DNA of 64,000 nt from Planctomycetota bacterium (GTDB lineage: Bacteria > Planctomycetota > Phycisphaerae > Phycisphaerales > UBA1924). Location: contig JAFEBP010000005.1 of assembly GCA_018242605.1 (NCBI GenBank), positions 396,861 to 460,860 of the forward strand. Reading direction: 5' to 3'. Position 1 is the stretch's first letter; each line of letters begins with the position of its first letter. Positions 32,713-42,044 of the stretch are shown one piece after another. The translations under genes and the position numbers were made by a program. The notes beneath the pieces were generated by a model. The model ran no database searches. It was given only the letters and a program-made list of their open reading frames with translations, and had not been told where the DNA came from.

Positions 32713-33492
32713 TCAGGCGACGCGTCCGAGTGCCGCGATCGCTCGTTCGGAAAGGCGGTCGTGTTGCTGGATGAGCCACGAGTTCGATTCGGCTTCTCTC
32801 GCGGCGCCGGTGATCGCCATAAGCGTGGTGATCTCCTTGACACCCGAGTCTTCGACGGCGCCCTGTCGGATCGTGCCCGAGGCCGCCGACCGGGCGCTCA
32901 ACGCCGTGACGGGCGCGGTGAAGGACCCTCCGCCCGCTTTGGCGAGCAACTGCGGGTTGGGGAACGACACCAACCGGATTTTGGCGATGGTGTTGCCGCT
33001 CTGGCGGATCGTGCCGTCGGAACCGATCGACACGGGTGCTCCGTCGGGAATTGAAATCGGGCGGTTGCTCTCGTCGAGCACCGGAAGACCGGCGCTCACC
33101 GAGACCAGTTTGCCCTGGGCGTTTCGAGTGAAGCGGCCGTCTCGCGACACGCGCACTTGCTGCGAGTTTGCGTCGCTCTGACTCTGCAGCATGAAGAAGC
33201 CATCGCCCTCGATGGCGAGGTCGTAGTTGTTGTTGGTGACGCGCGTGGCGCCTTGCGCAAAGTTCGTCAGATTTGGGTTGAGCAGCGTTCCCCCGCCCAG
33301 GCGCTCTAGCAAAGCGTCGGATGGAAGGTCGGGCAGGTGGTCTTCCTCACGCACCGCCTGTCGGGGGCGTGCGGTGGGCAAGTCGGGCTTGAAACCGACC
33401 GTGTCCATGTTCGCCAGGTTGTTGGCGAAGACGTCTTGGCGATAGAGCGAGGCGGCCAGTCCCGAGGCGGAGATTTGCAGTCCGTATGACAC
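32713..33492 (-). CDS. flgF: Flagellar proximal rod protein FlgF
   Basis: The 259-residue hook/basal-body family protein has YGLQISASGLAASL at the start, VFANNLANMDTVGFKPD (the rod consensus), DLAIEGDGFFMLQ near 95 and a C-terminal helix with SGVKEITTLMAITGAAREAE. It resembles FlgF more than FlgG in its start and in gene order (first of the cluster). Start is GTG at 33492, with AGG about 5 bases upstream, chosen because family proteins begin at this Tyr-Gly-Leu; a GTG at 33507 is also in frame. No promoter is obvious in the 54-base gap before it. Confidence 0.88.
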   Translation of the reverse strand: MSYGLQISASGLAASLYRQDVFANNLANMDTVGFKPDLPTARPRQAVREEDHLPDLPSDALLERLGGGTLLNPNLTNFAQGATRVTNNNYDLAIEGDGFFMLQSQSDANSQQVRVSRDGRFTRNAQGKLVSVSAGLPVLDESNRPISIPDGAPVSIGSDGTIRQSGNTIAKIRLVSFPNPQLLAKAGGGSFTAPVTALSARSAASGTIRQGAVEDSGVKEITTLMAITGAAREAESNSWLIQQHDRLSERAIAALGRVA

Positions 33493-33546
33493 GCAACCTG
33501 ACCGCACGCGAATGGCGTGCCACGAGGTAGGCGTCCCGGAGCGGCG

Positions 33547-33780
33547 TCAGTTGCTTGATCCGCAAGCGCCCTTGTTCTTGCCGCACGGACAGCAGCCCCC
33601 CGCGAAGGGGAGCGAAGTCGACGCGGGTCCCGCCTTGCCGGTGCTGAATGTGGACTGACGGCGGCGGAAAATGCGCCCCTTACCGTCGGGGTCCTGCACC
33701 GGCGCGTCGGCCTGGCTCATGGGTCGGATCAACTCAATCACGGTTCCGTCGCTCTGGCATTCGTATTCGTACACGGGCAT
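33547..33780 (-). CDS. FmdB-like small protein with degenerate zinc ribbon
   Basis: The 77-residue protein begins MPVYEYECQSDGTVIEL, the FmdB/CxxC_CxxC start, but where the family has CxxCG it has CQSDG, so the first cysteine pair is incomplete. RIFRRRQSTFSTGKAG fits the family. The tail is Cys-rich (GGCCPCGKNKGACGSSN). The family's role is unclear, with links to regulation of amidase. GGAG lies 6 bases before the ATG and TACAAT (33833-33838) is a likely -10. It is divergent from the kinase gene. Confidence 0.75.
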   Translation of the reverse strand: MPVYEYECQSDGTVIELIRPMSQADAPVQDPDGKGRIFRRRQSTFSTGKAGPASTSLPFAGGCCPCGKNKGACGSSN

Positions 33781-33832
33781 ATCAATCTCCAGCGACACCG
33801 ACACCTGCCGGCGTGCGAACACCTACGGCACT

Positions 33833-33838
33833 ATTGTA
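33833..33838 (-). promoter_or_regulatory. -10 element (TACAAT) of the FmdB-like gene
   Basis: TACAAT is 52 bases before the ATG at 33780. On the plus strand the overlapping TATTGT (33832-33837) lies 4 bases before an ATG at 33842 of the kinase frame. Confidence 0.35.
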
Positions 33839-33892
33839 CTGATGAGTCCGCGGTGCGACTCCGGAGCGACCAGACCTGTTTCGGGAACTTTG

Positions 33893-36739
33893 ATGACGCA
33901 TTGCCCTGACTGCGACACACCTCTGGCTCAAGGCTCCAAGTTCTGCCCGGGATGTGGTTCCCGAGTCGCCCCACCGCCCGCTCATGCCGGTCCTCAGCCC
34001 CCTCCGGCAGCCCAGAACGTCGACGCCCACGACGCGGACCACGATGACAAGCCCCTGGCGATGCCGCTGGATTCCATCCCTCCGCGCGACCGGGTCTCGG
34101 CATCCGCGGGAGAAAAGACGGAGGTTCAGTTTATCGACCGCGGTTCGAGGCGAGAGCGATTCACTCCGGGGCAAACGCTTGGGAAGCGATACGTCATTCA
34201 GGGGATGCTCGGTGAGGGGGCGATGGGCGAGGTGTATCGCGCTGAGGACAGGCGGTTGGGGGGCCAGGTGGCACTCAAGTTCCTCGCGTCGCACGCCGCG
34301 GCGGACGCGGAAGGCATGCGCCGCCTGATGACCGAGGCCAGCCTGGCGAGGCAGATCACGCATCCGAACGTGTGCCGAGTGTTCGACATCGGCGATGTCG
34401 ACGGCCACACCTTCATCTCGATGGAGTACATTGATGGTGAATCGTTCGGCACGCTCCTCAAGCGAATCGGCAGGCTGCCGCCCGACAAGGCGCTGAGCGT
34501 GGCCCACCAGATCTGCGCTGGCCTGGCGTGGGCTCATGAACGAGGCATCATCCACCGCGACCTCAAGCCGACCAACGTCATGCTCGACGGCAGCGGGGAG
34601 GTGAAGATCGCCGATTTCGGGCTTGCAGGGCTCACCGAAGATCTCCGCCGCGACCGCCACCGCGCGGGCACGCCGGCGTACATGTCGCCCGAACAGTTGC
34701 GGGGTGAGGGCGTCACGATCCAGAGCGACATCTTCTCGCTCGGACTGGTGCTGTACGAGATGTTCACCGGCAAGCCGGTCTACCGCCCGTCGAGCATCGC
34801 CGAACTGGAGCGGATGCACGAGCAGCCGATCTCGCCGCCCAGCAGCTTCGTGCCCGAGCTGGACCCCGCGATCGATCGCGCCATCATGTGGTGCCTGGAG
34901 CGGGACCCCAAGCGTCGGCCGGCAACAGTGCGTGAGGTGAGCGCCATGCTGCCCGGTGGGAATGCGCTCGCGGCGGCCATCATGGCCGGCCAAACGCCCA
35001 CTCCCGGTCAGGTGGCCGCGGCGGGCGAGACCGGGTTGATCTCCGTTCCCGTAGCCGGGGTGCTCGCGGCCGTGATGTTCGCGGCGGTCATGCTGGCGAT
35101 GTTCGTGGCCGGACACACTTCGATGTTGCAGGCCGTTCCACTGACGAAGCCCGCCGCGGTGCTGGCGGACAAGGCCGAGCAGACCTTGGAGATGCTGGGC
35201 ATCGAGGCGACGACGCCCTATCGGGCGTACGCCTTCGATCTGTACGAAGAGTACATCGACATGATCCGGCACAGCGGCAAGTCGGAGTCGAAGTGGAACC
35301 GTCTAGCGCTAACCCGGCCCGCGGCCATTGATTTCTGGTACCGCGTCAGCCCCAAGCCGCTGGTCACCCAGGCGATCGATCAGGTCGTGACCTTTTACGA
35401 TCCGCCCTTTGATGTCCCCGGCATGGCCATGCTGCGACTTGATCCCAAGGGCAGGCTGCGCGAGCTGCAGTTCTACACCCCGGCAGAAAAGCTGGACGGG
35501 ACGATGGCGTTTGTGCTCTCAAAGCCATTATTGACAAAGGACGGCAAGCCTGACTTCTCAAAGCTCTTCGAGTTGGCGGGGCTGAACATCGAGAACTGCA
35601 CCGCAATTCCTCCCGTGCGGGTTCCACCGGTATACGCCGATGTGCGGGCGGCGTGGCACGGTGAGTACCCCGAGAGCCCGCTGGAGAAGATCCGCGTGGA
35701 GGCGGCGTTCCTCGAGGGTCGGCCGGTATCGTTTAGGATCGTCGAAGAGAACTGGCTCGCCGCGTCGATGCCCCAGCAGCGGGACTGGTTCACGTGGGAG
35801 TTCCGGGGCATGCAGTTGGCCGAGATCATGTCCGTGGCGACCGCGGTCGGGGCCGCGGTGCTCGCCTACCGCAACCTGCGGCTCCGCAGGGGCGATCGCG
35901 ACGGCGCCTTCCGGCTGGCGTTTCTCATGCTGGCTGTCTGCGCGGTGTCGCACTGGATGATCGCGACGCATCCCCGCTCAGCGGACTCCGAGCTGACGTT
36001 GCTTTGCAGAGTCATCGCGATGAGCCTGCCCACGGCCAGCTGGTTCTGGGTGTTCTACATCGCGGTTGAGCCGTATGTACGCCGACAATGGCCAGAGACG
36101 CTGATCGCCTGGAGCCGGCTGATGACCGGCGACTGGAAGAACCCGCTCGTGGGGCTCCATGTAGCGGTGGGGGGGTTGGGCGGCGTGACCTGCGGTGTGG
36201 TAGCCCTCGTGCACCGAATCAGCGCACCCTGGGTCGGCGAAGCGCCGGGAATCCCTTGGATTGACATGGAACGCGGCATCGACGTGCTGCAGGGCGTCGT
36301 ACCGGCGATCGGCACCGCGCTCTCGATTCTTCCTTATGTGGCGAAGTTCAGCCTGACGTTTCTGCTCGCCCTGATCATTCTCAAAATGCTGTTGCGGGTC
36401 AGGTGGCTCGCGGCCATGTGCTACGCGCTGATCCAAACCTCGTTGTGGGCGCTTTCCCGCGGCGATTCCTGGCTCTCCTGGCTGTTCATCGGTGCAATCA
36501 TCGCCGTCGCCATGCTCATGCTGGTGCGGCTGGGATTGCTCGCCATGGTGTCCGGAGGCGTCTTCTTCATCGGTATCACGACGTTTACACCCACGTTCGA
36601 CCTGACCAGGTGGTACACCCCAACGGCCTGGGCGGCGACTTTGGCCCTCTTCGTGACATTCGCCGTGGGGATCGCCTTGGCCTGCGGCTTGTTGGCGCCG
36701 GCGCGGAGAGATCCCCTCGCTTCCTCTACGCGTTTGTAA
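33893..36739 (+). CDS. Zinc-ribbon Ser/Thr protein kinase with polytopic membrane C-terminus
   Basis: The 948-residue protein opens with a zinc ribbon: CPDC (residues 4-7) and CPGC (18-21). A Pro-rich linker precedes a kinase domain at about 100-355, with glycine loop GEGAMG (107-112), Lys129 (VALK), HRDLKPTN (221-228), DFG (241-243) and YMSPEQ. A first membrane helix lies at about 384-407. A domain of about 220 residues (Tyr-rich YRAYAFDLYEEYIDMI, no motif known to me) follows, then eight or nine closely spaced membrane helices from about 640 to the end. The kinase is probably active; the C-terminal part may be a sensor or transporter-like module. An alternative in-frame ATG at 33842 would add 17 residues. 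Confidence 0.87.
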   Translation: MTHCPDCDTPLAQGSKFCPGCGSRVAPPPAHAGPQPPPAAQNVDAHDADHDDKPLAMPLDSIPPRDRVSASAGEKTEVQFIDRGSRRERFTPGQTLGKRYVIQGMLGEGAMGEVYRAEDRRLGGQVALKFLASHAAADAEGMRRLMTEASLARQITHPNVCRVFDIGDVDGHTFISMEYIDGESFGTLLKRIGRLPPDKALSVAHQICAGLAWAHERGIIHRDLKPTNVMLDGSGEVKIADFGLAGLTEDLRRDRHRAGTPAYMSPEQLRGEGVTIQSDIFSLGLVLYEMFTGKPVYRPSSIAELERMHEQPISPPSSFVPELDPAIDRAIMWCLERDPKRRPATVREVSAMLPGGNALAAAIMAGQTPTPGQVAAAGETGLISVPVAGVLAAVMFAAVMLAMFVAGHTSMLQAVPLTKPAAVLADKAEQTLEMLGIEATTPYRAYAFDLYEEYIDMIRHSGKSESKWNRLALTRPAAIDFWYRVSPKPLVTQAIDQVVTFYDPPFDVPGMAMLRLDPKGRLRELQFYTPAEKLDGTMAFVLSKPLLTKDGKPDFSKLFELAGLNIENCTAIPPVRVPPVYADVRAAWHGEYPESPLEKIRVEAAFLEGRPVSFRIVEENWLAASMPQQRDWFTWEFRGMQLAEIMSVATAVGAAVLAYRNLRLRRGDRDGAFRLAFLMLAVCAVSHWMIATHPRSADSELTLLCRVIAMSLPTASWFWVFYIAVEPYVRRQWPETLIAWSRLMTGDWKNPLVGLHVAVGGLGGVTCGVVALVHRISAPWVGEAPGIPWIDMERGIDVLQGVVPAIGTALSILPYVAKFSLTFLLALIILKMLLRVRWLAAMCYALIQTSLWALSRGDSWLSWLFIGAIIAVAMLMLVRLGLLAMVSGGVFFIGITTFTPTFDLTRWYTPTAWAATLALFVTFAVGIALACGLLAPARRDPLASSTRL

Positions 36740-36760
36740 TCAAAGCGACCCGTGGAGAAT

Positions 36761-38557
36761 TCACGCCATCGGAATACGCACGCCGCGGTCGCGACCGCAC
36801 CGAATCGCGTCTGGGTAGCCCGCGTCCGCGTGACGGAAGACTCCCATCATGGGGTCGTTGGTGAGCACCCGCTCCAGGCGTGCCGCCGCCGCGGTTGTGC
36901 CGTCAGCCACGATGACCTGCCCGGCGTGCTGCGAGAAACCGATCCCGACGCCGCCTCCGTGATGGAAAGAAACCCAGGAGGCGCCGCTGGCGATGTTCAC
37001 CATCGCATTGAGGATCGCCCAGTCGGAGATCGCATCGCTTCCGTCCTTCATCGCCTCGGTCTCGCGATTCGGGCTCGCCACGCTGCCGCAGTCCAGGTGA
37101 TCTCGTCCGATCACGATCGGTGCAGAGACCGTGCCTTTGGCGACCAGTTCGTTGAAGAGCAGTCCCGCCTTGTCGCGTTCACCCAGCCCGAGCCAGCAGA
37201 TTCGAGCGGGAAGGCCCTGGAACTCGAAGCGCGGCGCACACCGATCAAAGTCGCCCGCGAGGAGCGCCTCGGGGTGCTTGTGGCACGAGAGGATCCACTT
37301 GTGCAGCCGATCCGCGTACGGCCCGGCGTTACGGGGGAATGCGTTCAGGATCGCGTGGTCGGTGACGAAAATGTCGCGCGGATTGCCCGAGAGCGCCACC
37401 CAACGGAACGGCCCACGCCCCAGGCAGAACTGCGGGCGGATGTACGCAGGAACGAATCCAGGGAACGCGAACGCTTCGGCGAACCCTTCGTCCAGAGCCC
37501 GCTGGCGGATGTTGTTCCCGTAATCGAAGACGACGCTGCCGAGGCGCTGCAACGCGACCATCGCCCGTACGTGGCGTTCCATGCTCTTAAGCGCATGGCG
37601 CTGGTACTCCTTGGGCGAAACAGTCCGGTACTCGGCGGCCTCGCTGTGGGTCATGCCCAATGGCACGTACCCCATCAGCGGGTCGTGAGCGCTCGTCTGA
37701 TCGGTCAGCACATCGGGTGTGATGCCCCGGTCCAGCAGTCGCTCAAGCAGTTCGATGGCGTTGCAGTGGACCCCGACCGAGACCCCGGAGTGCGACGCCC
37801 GGTACGCCATCGCGGCGTCGATGCCCGCATCAAGATCGGGGGCGATTTCGTCGAGGTAGTTGTCCCTCTTGCGGCGTTCGAGCCGAGAGAGATCGGTATC
37901 CGCGATCAGGGCGGTGCCGCCCGCGAGCGTGATGGCCAGCGGTTGGGCCCCGCCCATGCCGCCGCACCCGGCGGTGACGCACAACCGGCCCGAAAGATCG
38001 CCGCCGAAGTGCGTCCGACCGCACTCGGCAAACGTCTCGTATGTGCCCTGGAGAATTCCCTGCGTGCCGATGTAGATCCATGAGCCTGCGGTCATCTGAC
38101 CGTACATGATGAGGCCTTTGGCGGCCAGTTCATCGAACTTCTCCTGCGTCGCCCAGTGGGGGACCAGGTTCGAGTTGGCGATGAGCACTCTGGGCGCATC
38201 GACGTGGGTGCGCACGATTCCCACGGGCTTACCCGACTGCACGAGCAGCGTCTCATCCGCCCCGAGGGCCTTGAGCGATGCAACGATCGCGTCGAACGCT
38301 TCCCACGTGCGTGCGGCCTGACCACGACCGCCGTACACCACCAAGGCTTCCGGCCGTTCGGCGACATCGGGATCCAAGTTGTTCATGAGCATCCGCATCG
38401 CCGCCTCGGCCTGCCAGGTGGCGCAGGAGAGCGAGTTGCTGCGGGGAGCCCTCACCACTCTGGCGCCGGGCAGCGCCTGTTGCGACGTCCCGAGGTTGTT
38501 GGTGCTCAGCGATCTGCGGACGCCCTTGGGTGAAACGGTTGCGGACATTGTGGTCAT
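36761..38557 (-). CDS. hutU: Urocanate hydratase (HutU)
   Basis: The 598-residue protein is full-length. The NAD+-binding centre shows [21 protein letters not shown] in parts near 193, the family also has [19 protein letters not shown] near 158, [16 protein letters not shown] near 293, and the C-terminal [23 protein letters not shown] stretch near 530, all urocanase hallmarks. The enzyme hydrates urocanate to imidazolonepropionate. The N-terminal ~30 residues ([14 protein letters not shown]) extend beyond the usual start. AGGGG lies just before the ATG. It is convergent with the zinc-ribbon kinase. hutH lies upstream on the same strand with a 278-base gap holding a separate promoter. Confidence 0.95.
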   Translation of the reverse strand: MTTMSATVSPKGVRRSLSTNNLGTSQQALPGARVVRAPRSNSLSCATWQAEAAMRMLMNNLDPDVAERPEALVVYGGRGQAARTWEAFDAIVASLKALGADETLLVQSGKPVGIVRTHVDAPRVLIANSNLVPHWATQEKFDELAAKGLIMYGQMTAGSWIYIGTQGILQGTYETFAECGRTHFGGDLSGRLCVTAGCGGMGGAQPLAITLAGGTALIADTDLSRLERRKRDNYLDEIAPDLDAGIDAAMAYRASHSGVSVGVHCNAIELLERLLDRGITPDVLTDQTSAHDPLMGYVPLGMTHSEAAEYRTVSPKEYQRHALKSMERHVRAMVALQRLGSVVFDYGNNIRQRALDEGFAEAFAFPGFVPAYIRPQFCLGRGPFRWVALSGNPRDIFVTDHAILNAFPRNAGPYADRLHKWILSCHKHPEALLAGDFDRCAPRFEFQGLPARICWLGLGERDKAGLLFNELVAKGTVSAPIVIGRDHLDCGSVASPNRETEAMKDGSDAISDWAILNAMVNIASGASWVSFHHGGGVGIGFSQHAGQVIVADGTTAAAARLERVLTNDPMMGVFRHADAGYPDAIRCGRDRGVRIPMA

Positions 38558-38689
38558 ATTGGCCCCCTGCGTGGTGAGCGAGCCCGTGTTGGTGTGCCGA
38601 ATAGTGCGGCGTAGGTGTGATCAACATCGGCGATCGGCGGTGGTCGGTCGAAGCGTGCGCACCATCTTGATGCGATTCTGCGTTCACTC

Positions 38690-38718
38690 AGCCTACACCG
38701 GTCGCGATGGTTTGACAA
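38690..38718 (-). promoter_or_regulatory. Probable promoter of hutU (TTGTCA-17-TAGGCT)
   Basis: TTGTCA (38713-38718) and TAGGCT (38690-38695) have a 17-base spacer in the 278-base hutH-hutU gap, giving a leader of about 125 bases. Nothing else recognisable is in that gap. Confidence 0.45.
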
Positions 38719-38835
38719 GAGTAATTCGATCCATCCGAACAGGTGTGGGGGGTGCTGGTCCGCTCGTTGCGTTCGGGCTATTCTCAAGATTCCCCATGAG
38801 AGTCGCCCCCGGCTCTTCGGCCGCAGCACCTCTTA

Positions 38836-40362
38836 TCACCTCTGCAACCCACCGGAGAGGATCAACGCGGAAATCCGCTCGATGTCGACCGTGAGCGGTC
38901 TGTCCTGAGTGAGGCGGGGCACCACGGATCGCACCGCGGCGTGTGCCTTCTCGACGCCGACTCCCGATCGCAGCGGCCGGTGGTATTCGAGCCCTTCTGC
39001 GGCACACAAAAGTTCAACAGCGACGACCCACGAGCCTAGTTCGACGGCGCGAGCGGCCTTCGCCGCGGCGCGCGGGCCGAACGAGTTGTAATCCTCGATG
39101 CCCGCGCTGGTAGAGACGTTCGCGACGCTCGCCGGACCGGATAGGGAGATGATCTCGTTGCAGCAGGCCGCGGCGGTGTACTGAGCGATCATCAATCCCG
39201 AGTGCAGACCCGGCTTGGGCGCCAGGTAGGGTCGTAAATGACTCTCCGCGTCGAACGCAGAGAGCATCCAGAACGTTCGGCGTTCAGAGATGCCGGCGAT
39301 GTGAGCCACCGCGATGGTCATCGTGTCCAGGGGGATGGCCATCGGCATCCCGTGGAAGTTGCCCGCCGAAATTACCTCGCCTCCTTCGGCGAATACCAAC
39401 GGGTTGTCAGTCACAGCGCCCAGTTCATTGGCGATGCATCCGCGGCAGTACGCGAGGCAATCGATCGCCGCGCCGAGCACCTGCGGCGTGCAGCGGAGCG
39501 AGTACGGATCCTGCACTCTGGGATCATCTTCGCGGTGCGACGGGATGATGGTGCTGCCAACGAGAAGCTCCTTGAGCGCTTTGGCCGCGGCAATCTGCCC
39601 GGGTTGATTTCTCACCTCGTGCACCCGAGGGTCCAGGAACGAGTCAGTGCCCCTACACGCATCAATGGTCATCGCAGCGGCGGTGATCGCCGCGTGCACA
39701 AGACGGTCCCCGTCGTGCATCAGCAAGGCGCCGCGCGAGGCCATCAAGTGCGTTCCGTTGATAATAGCGAGCCCTTCTTTGGCCTCCAGCGTGATCGGCG
39801 AGAGTCCCGCCTTGGCCAGGGCTGCGGCGCCCGCCACAAGCTGACCATCGGCCATGAACGCCTCGCCTTCGCCGATGAGCACGAGCCCGATCGCCGCGAG
39901 CGGGGCCAGATCCCCAGATGCGCCCACCGATCCCACGCTGGGAACTTTGGGCGTGATCCCGGCGTTGAGCAGCCCAACAAGCAACTCCACGACCGCGGGC
40001 CGGACGCCCGAGCACCCTCGGCAAAGCGATGCCGCCAAGAGCAGCATCATTCCACGGACGATGTCGCGGCGCAGCGGTTCCCCCACGCCCGCACTATGCG
40101 ACCGGATTAAGTTCCGCTGAAGGTCGCGCAGATCAGCCTCACCGATCCGCTGCCGCGAGAGTGATCCGAAACCCGTGTTGATGCCGTAATGGGGGAGTCC
40201 ATCGCCAAGCGCTGCATCGATGACCTTCCTCGACTGGAGCAGGCGGTCCGTGACGCCCGGGGCCAGAAGCACTCCCCGATCCCGCCGCGCGACGTCGACG
40301 ACATCGGAGATGAGCAGCGGTTCGCCGCGGAGCAAGAGGGGGCGGTTGTGATCGTCGATCAT
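38836..40362 (-). CDS. hutH: Histidine ammonia-lyase (HutH)
   Basis: The 508-residue protein carries the MIO cofactor triad Ala148-Ser149-Gly150 in GSVGASGDLAPLA, the Tyr-containing GINTGFGSLS loop near 61, and late motifs QDPYSLRCTPQVLG and TADN-like AVTDNPLVF. It removes ammonia from histidine to give urocanate, the substrate of the neighbouring HutU. Only hutH and hutU are present; hutI and hutG are not in the window. Start ATG at 40362 fits the family. It is divergent from the GT39-like gene with 88 bases between the starts. Confidence 0.95.
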   Translation of the reverse strand: MIDDHNRPLLLRGEPLLISDVVDVARRDRGVLLAPGVTDRLLQSRKVIDAALGDGLPHYGINTGFGSLSRQRIGEADLRDLQRNLIRSHSAGVGEPLRRDIVRGMMLLLAASLCRGCSGVRPAVVELLVGLLNAGITPKVPSVGSVGASGDLAPLAAIGLVLIGEGEAFMADGQLVAGAAALAKAGLSPITLEAKEGLAIINGTHLMASRGALLMHDGDRLVHAAITAAAMTIDACRGTDSFLDPRVHEVRNQPGQIAAAKALKELLVGSTIIPSHREDDPRVQDPYSLRCTPQVLGAAIDCLAYCRGCIANELGAVTDNPLVFAEGGEVISAGNFHGMPMAIPLDTMTIAVAHIAGISERRTFWMLSAFDAESHLRPYLAPKPGLHSGLMIAQYTAAACCNEIISLSGPASVANVSTSAGIEDYNSFGPRAAAKAARAVELGSWVVAVELLCAAEGLEYHRPLRSGVGVEKAHAAVRSVVPRLTQDRPLTVDIERISALILSGGLQR

Positions 40363-40438
40363 GCGGACAGGGTTGGTCGTGTGCGGGATGATTGCAAGCG
40401 GAGTTCAATCACCGTGACGGTGCGGGCGGCTGCGTACG

Positions 40439-40444
40439 TACTCT
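40439..40444 (+). promoter_or_regulatory. -10 element (TACTCT) of the GT39-like gene
   Basis: TACTCT ends 6 bases before GTG at 40451 and supports that start over the GTG at 40445. Confidence 0.4.
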
Positions 40445-40450
40445 GTGCCG

Positions 40451-41959
40451 GTGAAGTACCGCGTGTGGTTGATCCTGGTTCTGTTGCTCTGCCTGGGAGT
40501 GCGCCTGCACGCGGTCAGATCGCCGTTGACGGGCGTGCATGCCTGGCGACAATGCGACACGGCCGCGGTGGCACGCAACTTCGCTGAAGAGAACATGGGA
40601 ATTCTGTACCCCCGGGTGGATTGGCGGGGCGACGGGCCGGGCTACGCCGAGATGGAGTTTCCGGTATTCTCCTACGCCGCAGCGCTGGCATACAAGGCGA
40701 TCGGCGTGCAGGAATGGGTGGGGCGGTTGCTTGCCGCACTGGGTGGTGTCATTACGGCGCTGTATCTGGCCCGCCTGATCCGCGGCATCAGCGGCGAGAC
40801 CACGGCCCTGTGGTCCGCGTTGGTGTTTTCGATACTGCCGCTCAACGTGTACTACGGCCAGGCGTTCATGCCTGAATCGTGGATGCTGGCGGCGTCCTCG
40901 GCGGGCGTGTTCCACTTCTGGGTGTGGTCGCGGGGGGGACCAACGCGGAATTTCCTCTTTTCGGCAGTGGGGGTCTCGCTCGCCTGCCTTCTGAAGCCGA
41001 CCTCCTTGTGCCTGGGATTGCCGCTCCTCTACCTCGCCTGGACGATGCCTCGCCCCCCCGGCGGCAGTTCGGCCACACCGCAAACCCGAGCGGACACTGC
41101 TGCAGCGGTCGTGAAGGACGCACGGCTCTGGCTGTTCGCGGCTCTGACCCTCCTGCCGTCGGTGGCCTGGTATTGGCACGCACAGAAGCTCGCCGAGCAG
41201 ACCGGTCTTTCGTTCGGGATCCTGCAATCCGACAAGTTCGCAACGGCGGAGTTGCTGCTGTCCACGGACTTTTGGTGGACCATCCTGGCCGAGCGGCTCA
41301 TCTGGTCGCACCTCACATGGGCCGGAGCCATCATTGCGGCGGTGGGATTGCTGGTGCCACGCAGGCACCGCGATGAACGCCTGTTTGATCTGTGGCTGGC
41401 CGGCTTCTCGGTGTCGCTGTTCATCGTCACCCGCGGCCACTTCGTTCACGAATATTACCAGTTGCCCATAGTTCTCCCGCTGTCATTTCATTGCGGAAGG
41501 GTGCTGTCGATCGGCCTGCCCCGAAGGTGGTGGCTCTGGGGATGGCTTTTGACAGCCGTCGCTGGGTTCAGCGTAACTCGGTTGGTGGAGTACCAGCGGA
41601 TCGGCCGAACCAAGGGCGGTCCAATGCTTGAGTTTGCCGCGGAGCTCAGAGCTTGGGGGATCGCGGCATCTCCGCTGATTGTGCTCAGCGGCAAGTTGCC
41701 CGGCGATCCGTCTCTGCTGTATCACGCGCACGCCAAAGGCTGGGCGTTTCCGCACAACGAGTTGGACGACCAGACTCTCAGGAGTTTGAACGAGCGGGGA
41801 GCCCGCTACGTTTGCGGCATGACGGCGACGTTTGCCTCGGAGGCGGACCGAGCCTGGCTGCAAGGTCTCATGCAGCGTTGGCCCGGTAGTTGGATGGATG
41901 AGCGTGGGTTTGTGGTGCCGATCGGCACGAGTTCGTCTTCCGAAACTCCCCCACCCTGA
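40451..41959 (+). CDS. Membrane glycosyltransferase of the GT39/ArnT type
   Basis: The 502-residue polytopic protein opens with a helix (VWLILVLLLCLGVRL) followed by an exported loop with HAWRQCDTAAVARNF, which carries an acidic residue as in the GT-C family. About ten further helices follow (ALWSALVFSILPLNVYYGQAF, LACLLKPTSLCLGLPLLY). GT-C enzymes move sugars from polyprenyl phosphate donors onto lipids or proteins on the outer face of the inner membrane. The family members closest in feel are ArnT/PMT-like; the acceptor is unknown. The final ~90 residues look soluble. Confidence 0.75.
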   Translation: MKYRVWLILVLLLCLGVRLHAVRSPLTGVHAWRQCDTAAVARNFAEENMGILYPRVDWRGDGPGYAEMEFPVFSYAAALAYKAIGVQEWVGRLLAALGGVITALYLARLIRGISGETTALWSALVFSILPLNVYYGQAFMPESWMLAASSAGVFHFWVWSRGGPTRNFLFSAVGVSLACLLKPTSLCLGLPLLYLAWTMPRPPGGSSATPQTRADTAAAVVKDARLWLFAALTLLPSVAWYWHAQKLAEQTGLSFGILQSDKFATAELLLSTDFWWTILAERLIWSHLTWAGAIIAAVGLLVPRRHRDERLFDLWLAGFSVSLFIVTRGHFVHEYYQLPIVLPLSFHCGRVLSIGLPRRWWLWGWLLTAVAGFSVTRLVEYQRIGRTKGGPMLEFAAELRAWGIAASPLIVLSGKLPGDPSLLYHAHAKGWAFPHNELDDQTLRSLNERGARYVCGMTATFASEADRAWLQGLMQRWPGSWMDERGFVVPIGTSSSSETPPP

Positions 41960-42044
41960 ATGTCGGACAACGTCCTATAAGATATATTATGTATAATGGA
42001 TCAGAACACTGAGTGATCGGGTCCATCGCCACGCTCGAGACCAG
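41960..42044. other. AT-rich space between convergent genes
   Basis: A 30-base AT-rich stretch (about 41977-42003) with overlapping TATAAG and TATAAT boxes lies between convergent stops. A weak GGAC-N3-GTCC hairpin precedes it. No gene is downstream in either direction. Confidence 0.35.

Noticed and set aside
36752..38083. Plus-strand open frame (443 residues) opposite hutU
   Set aside because: Antisense shadow of the well-supported urocanase gene.
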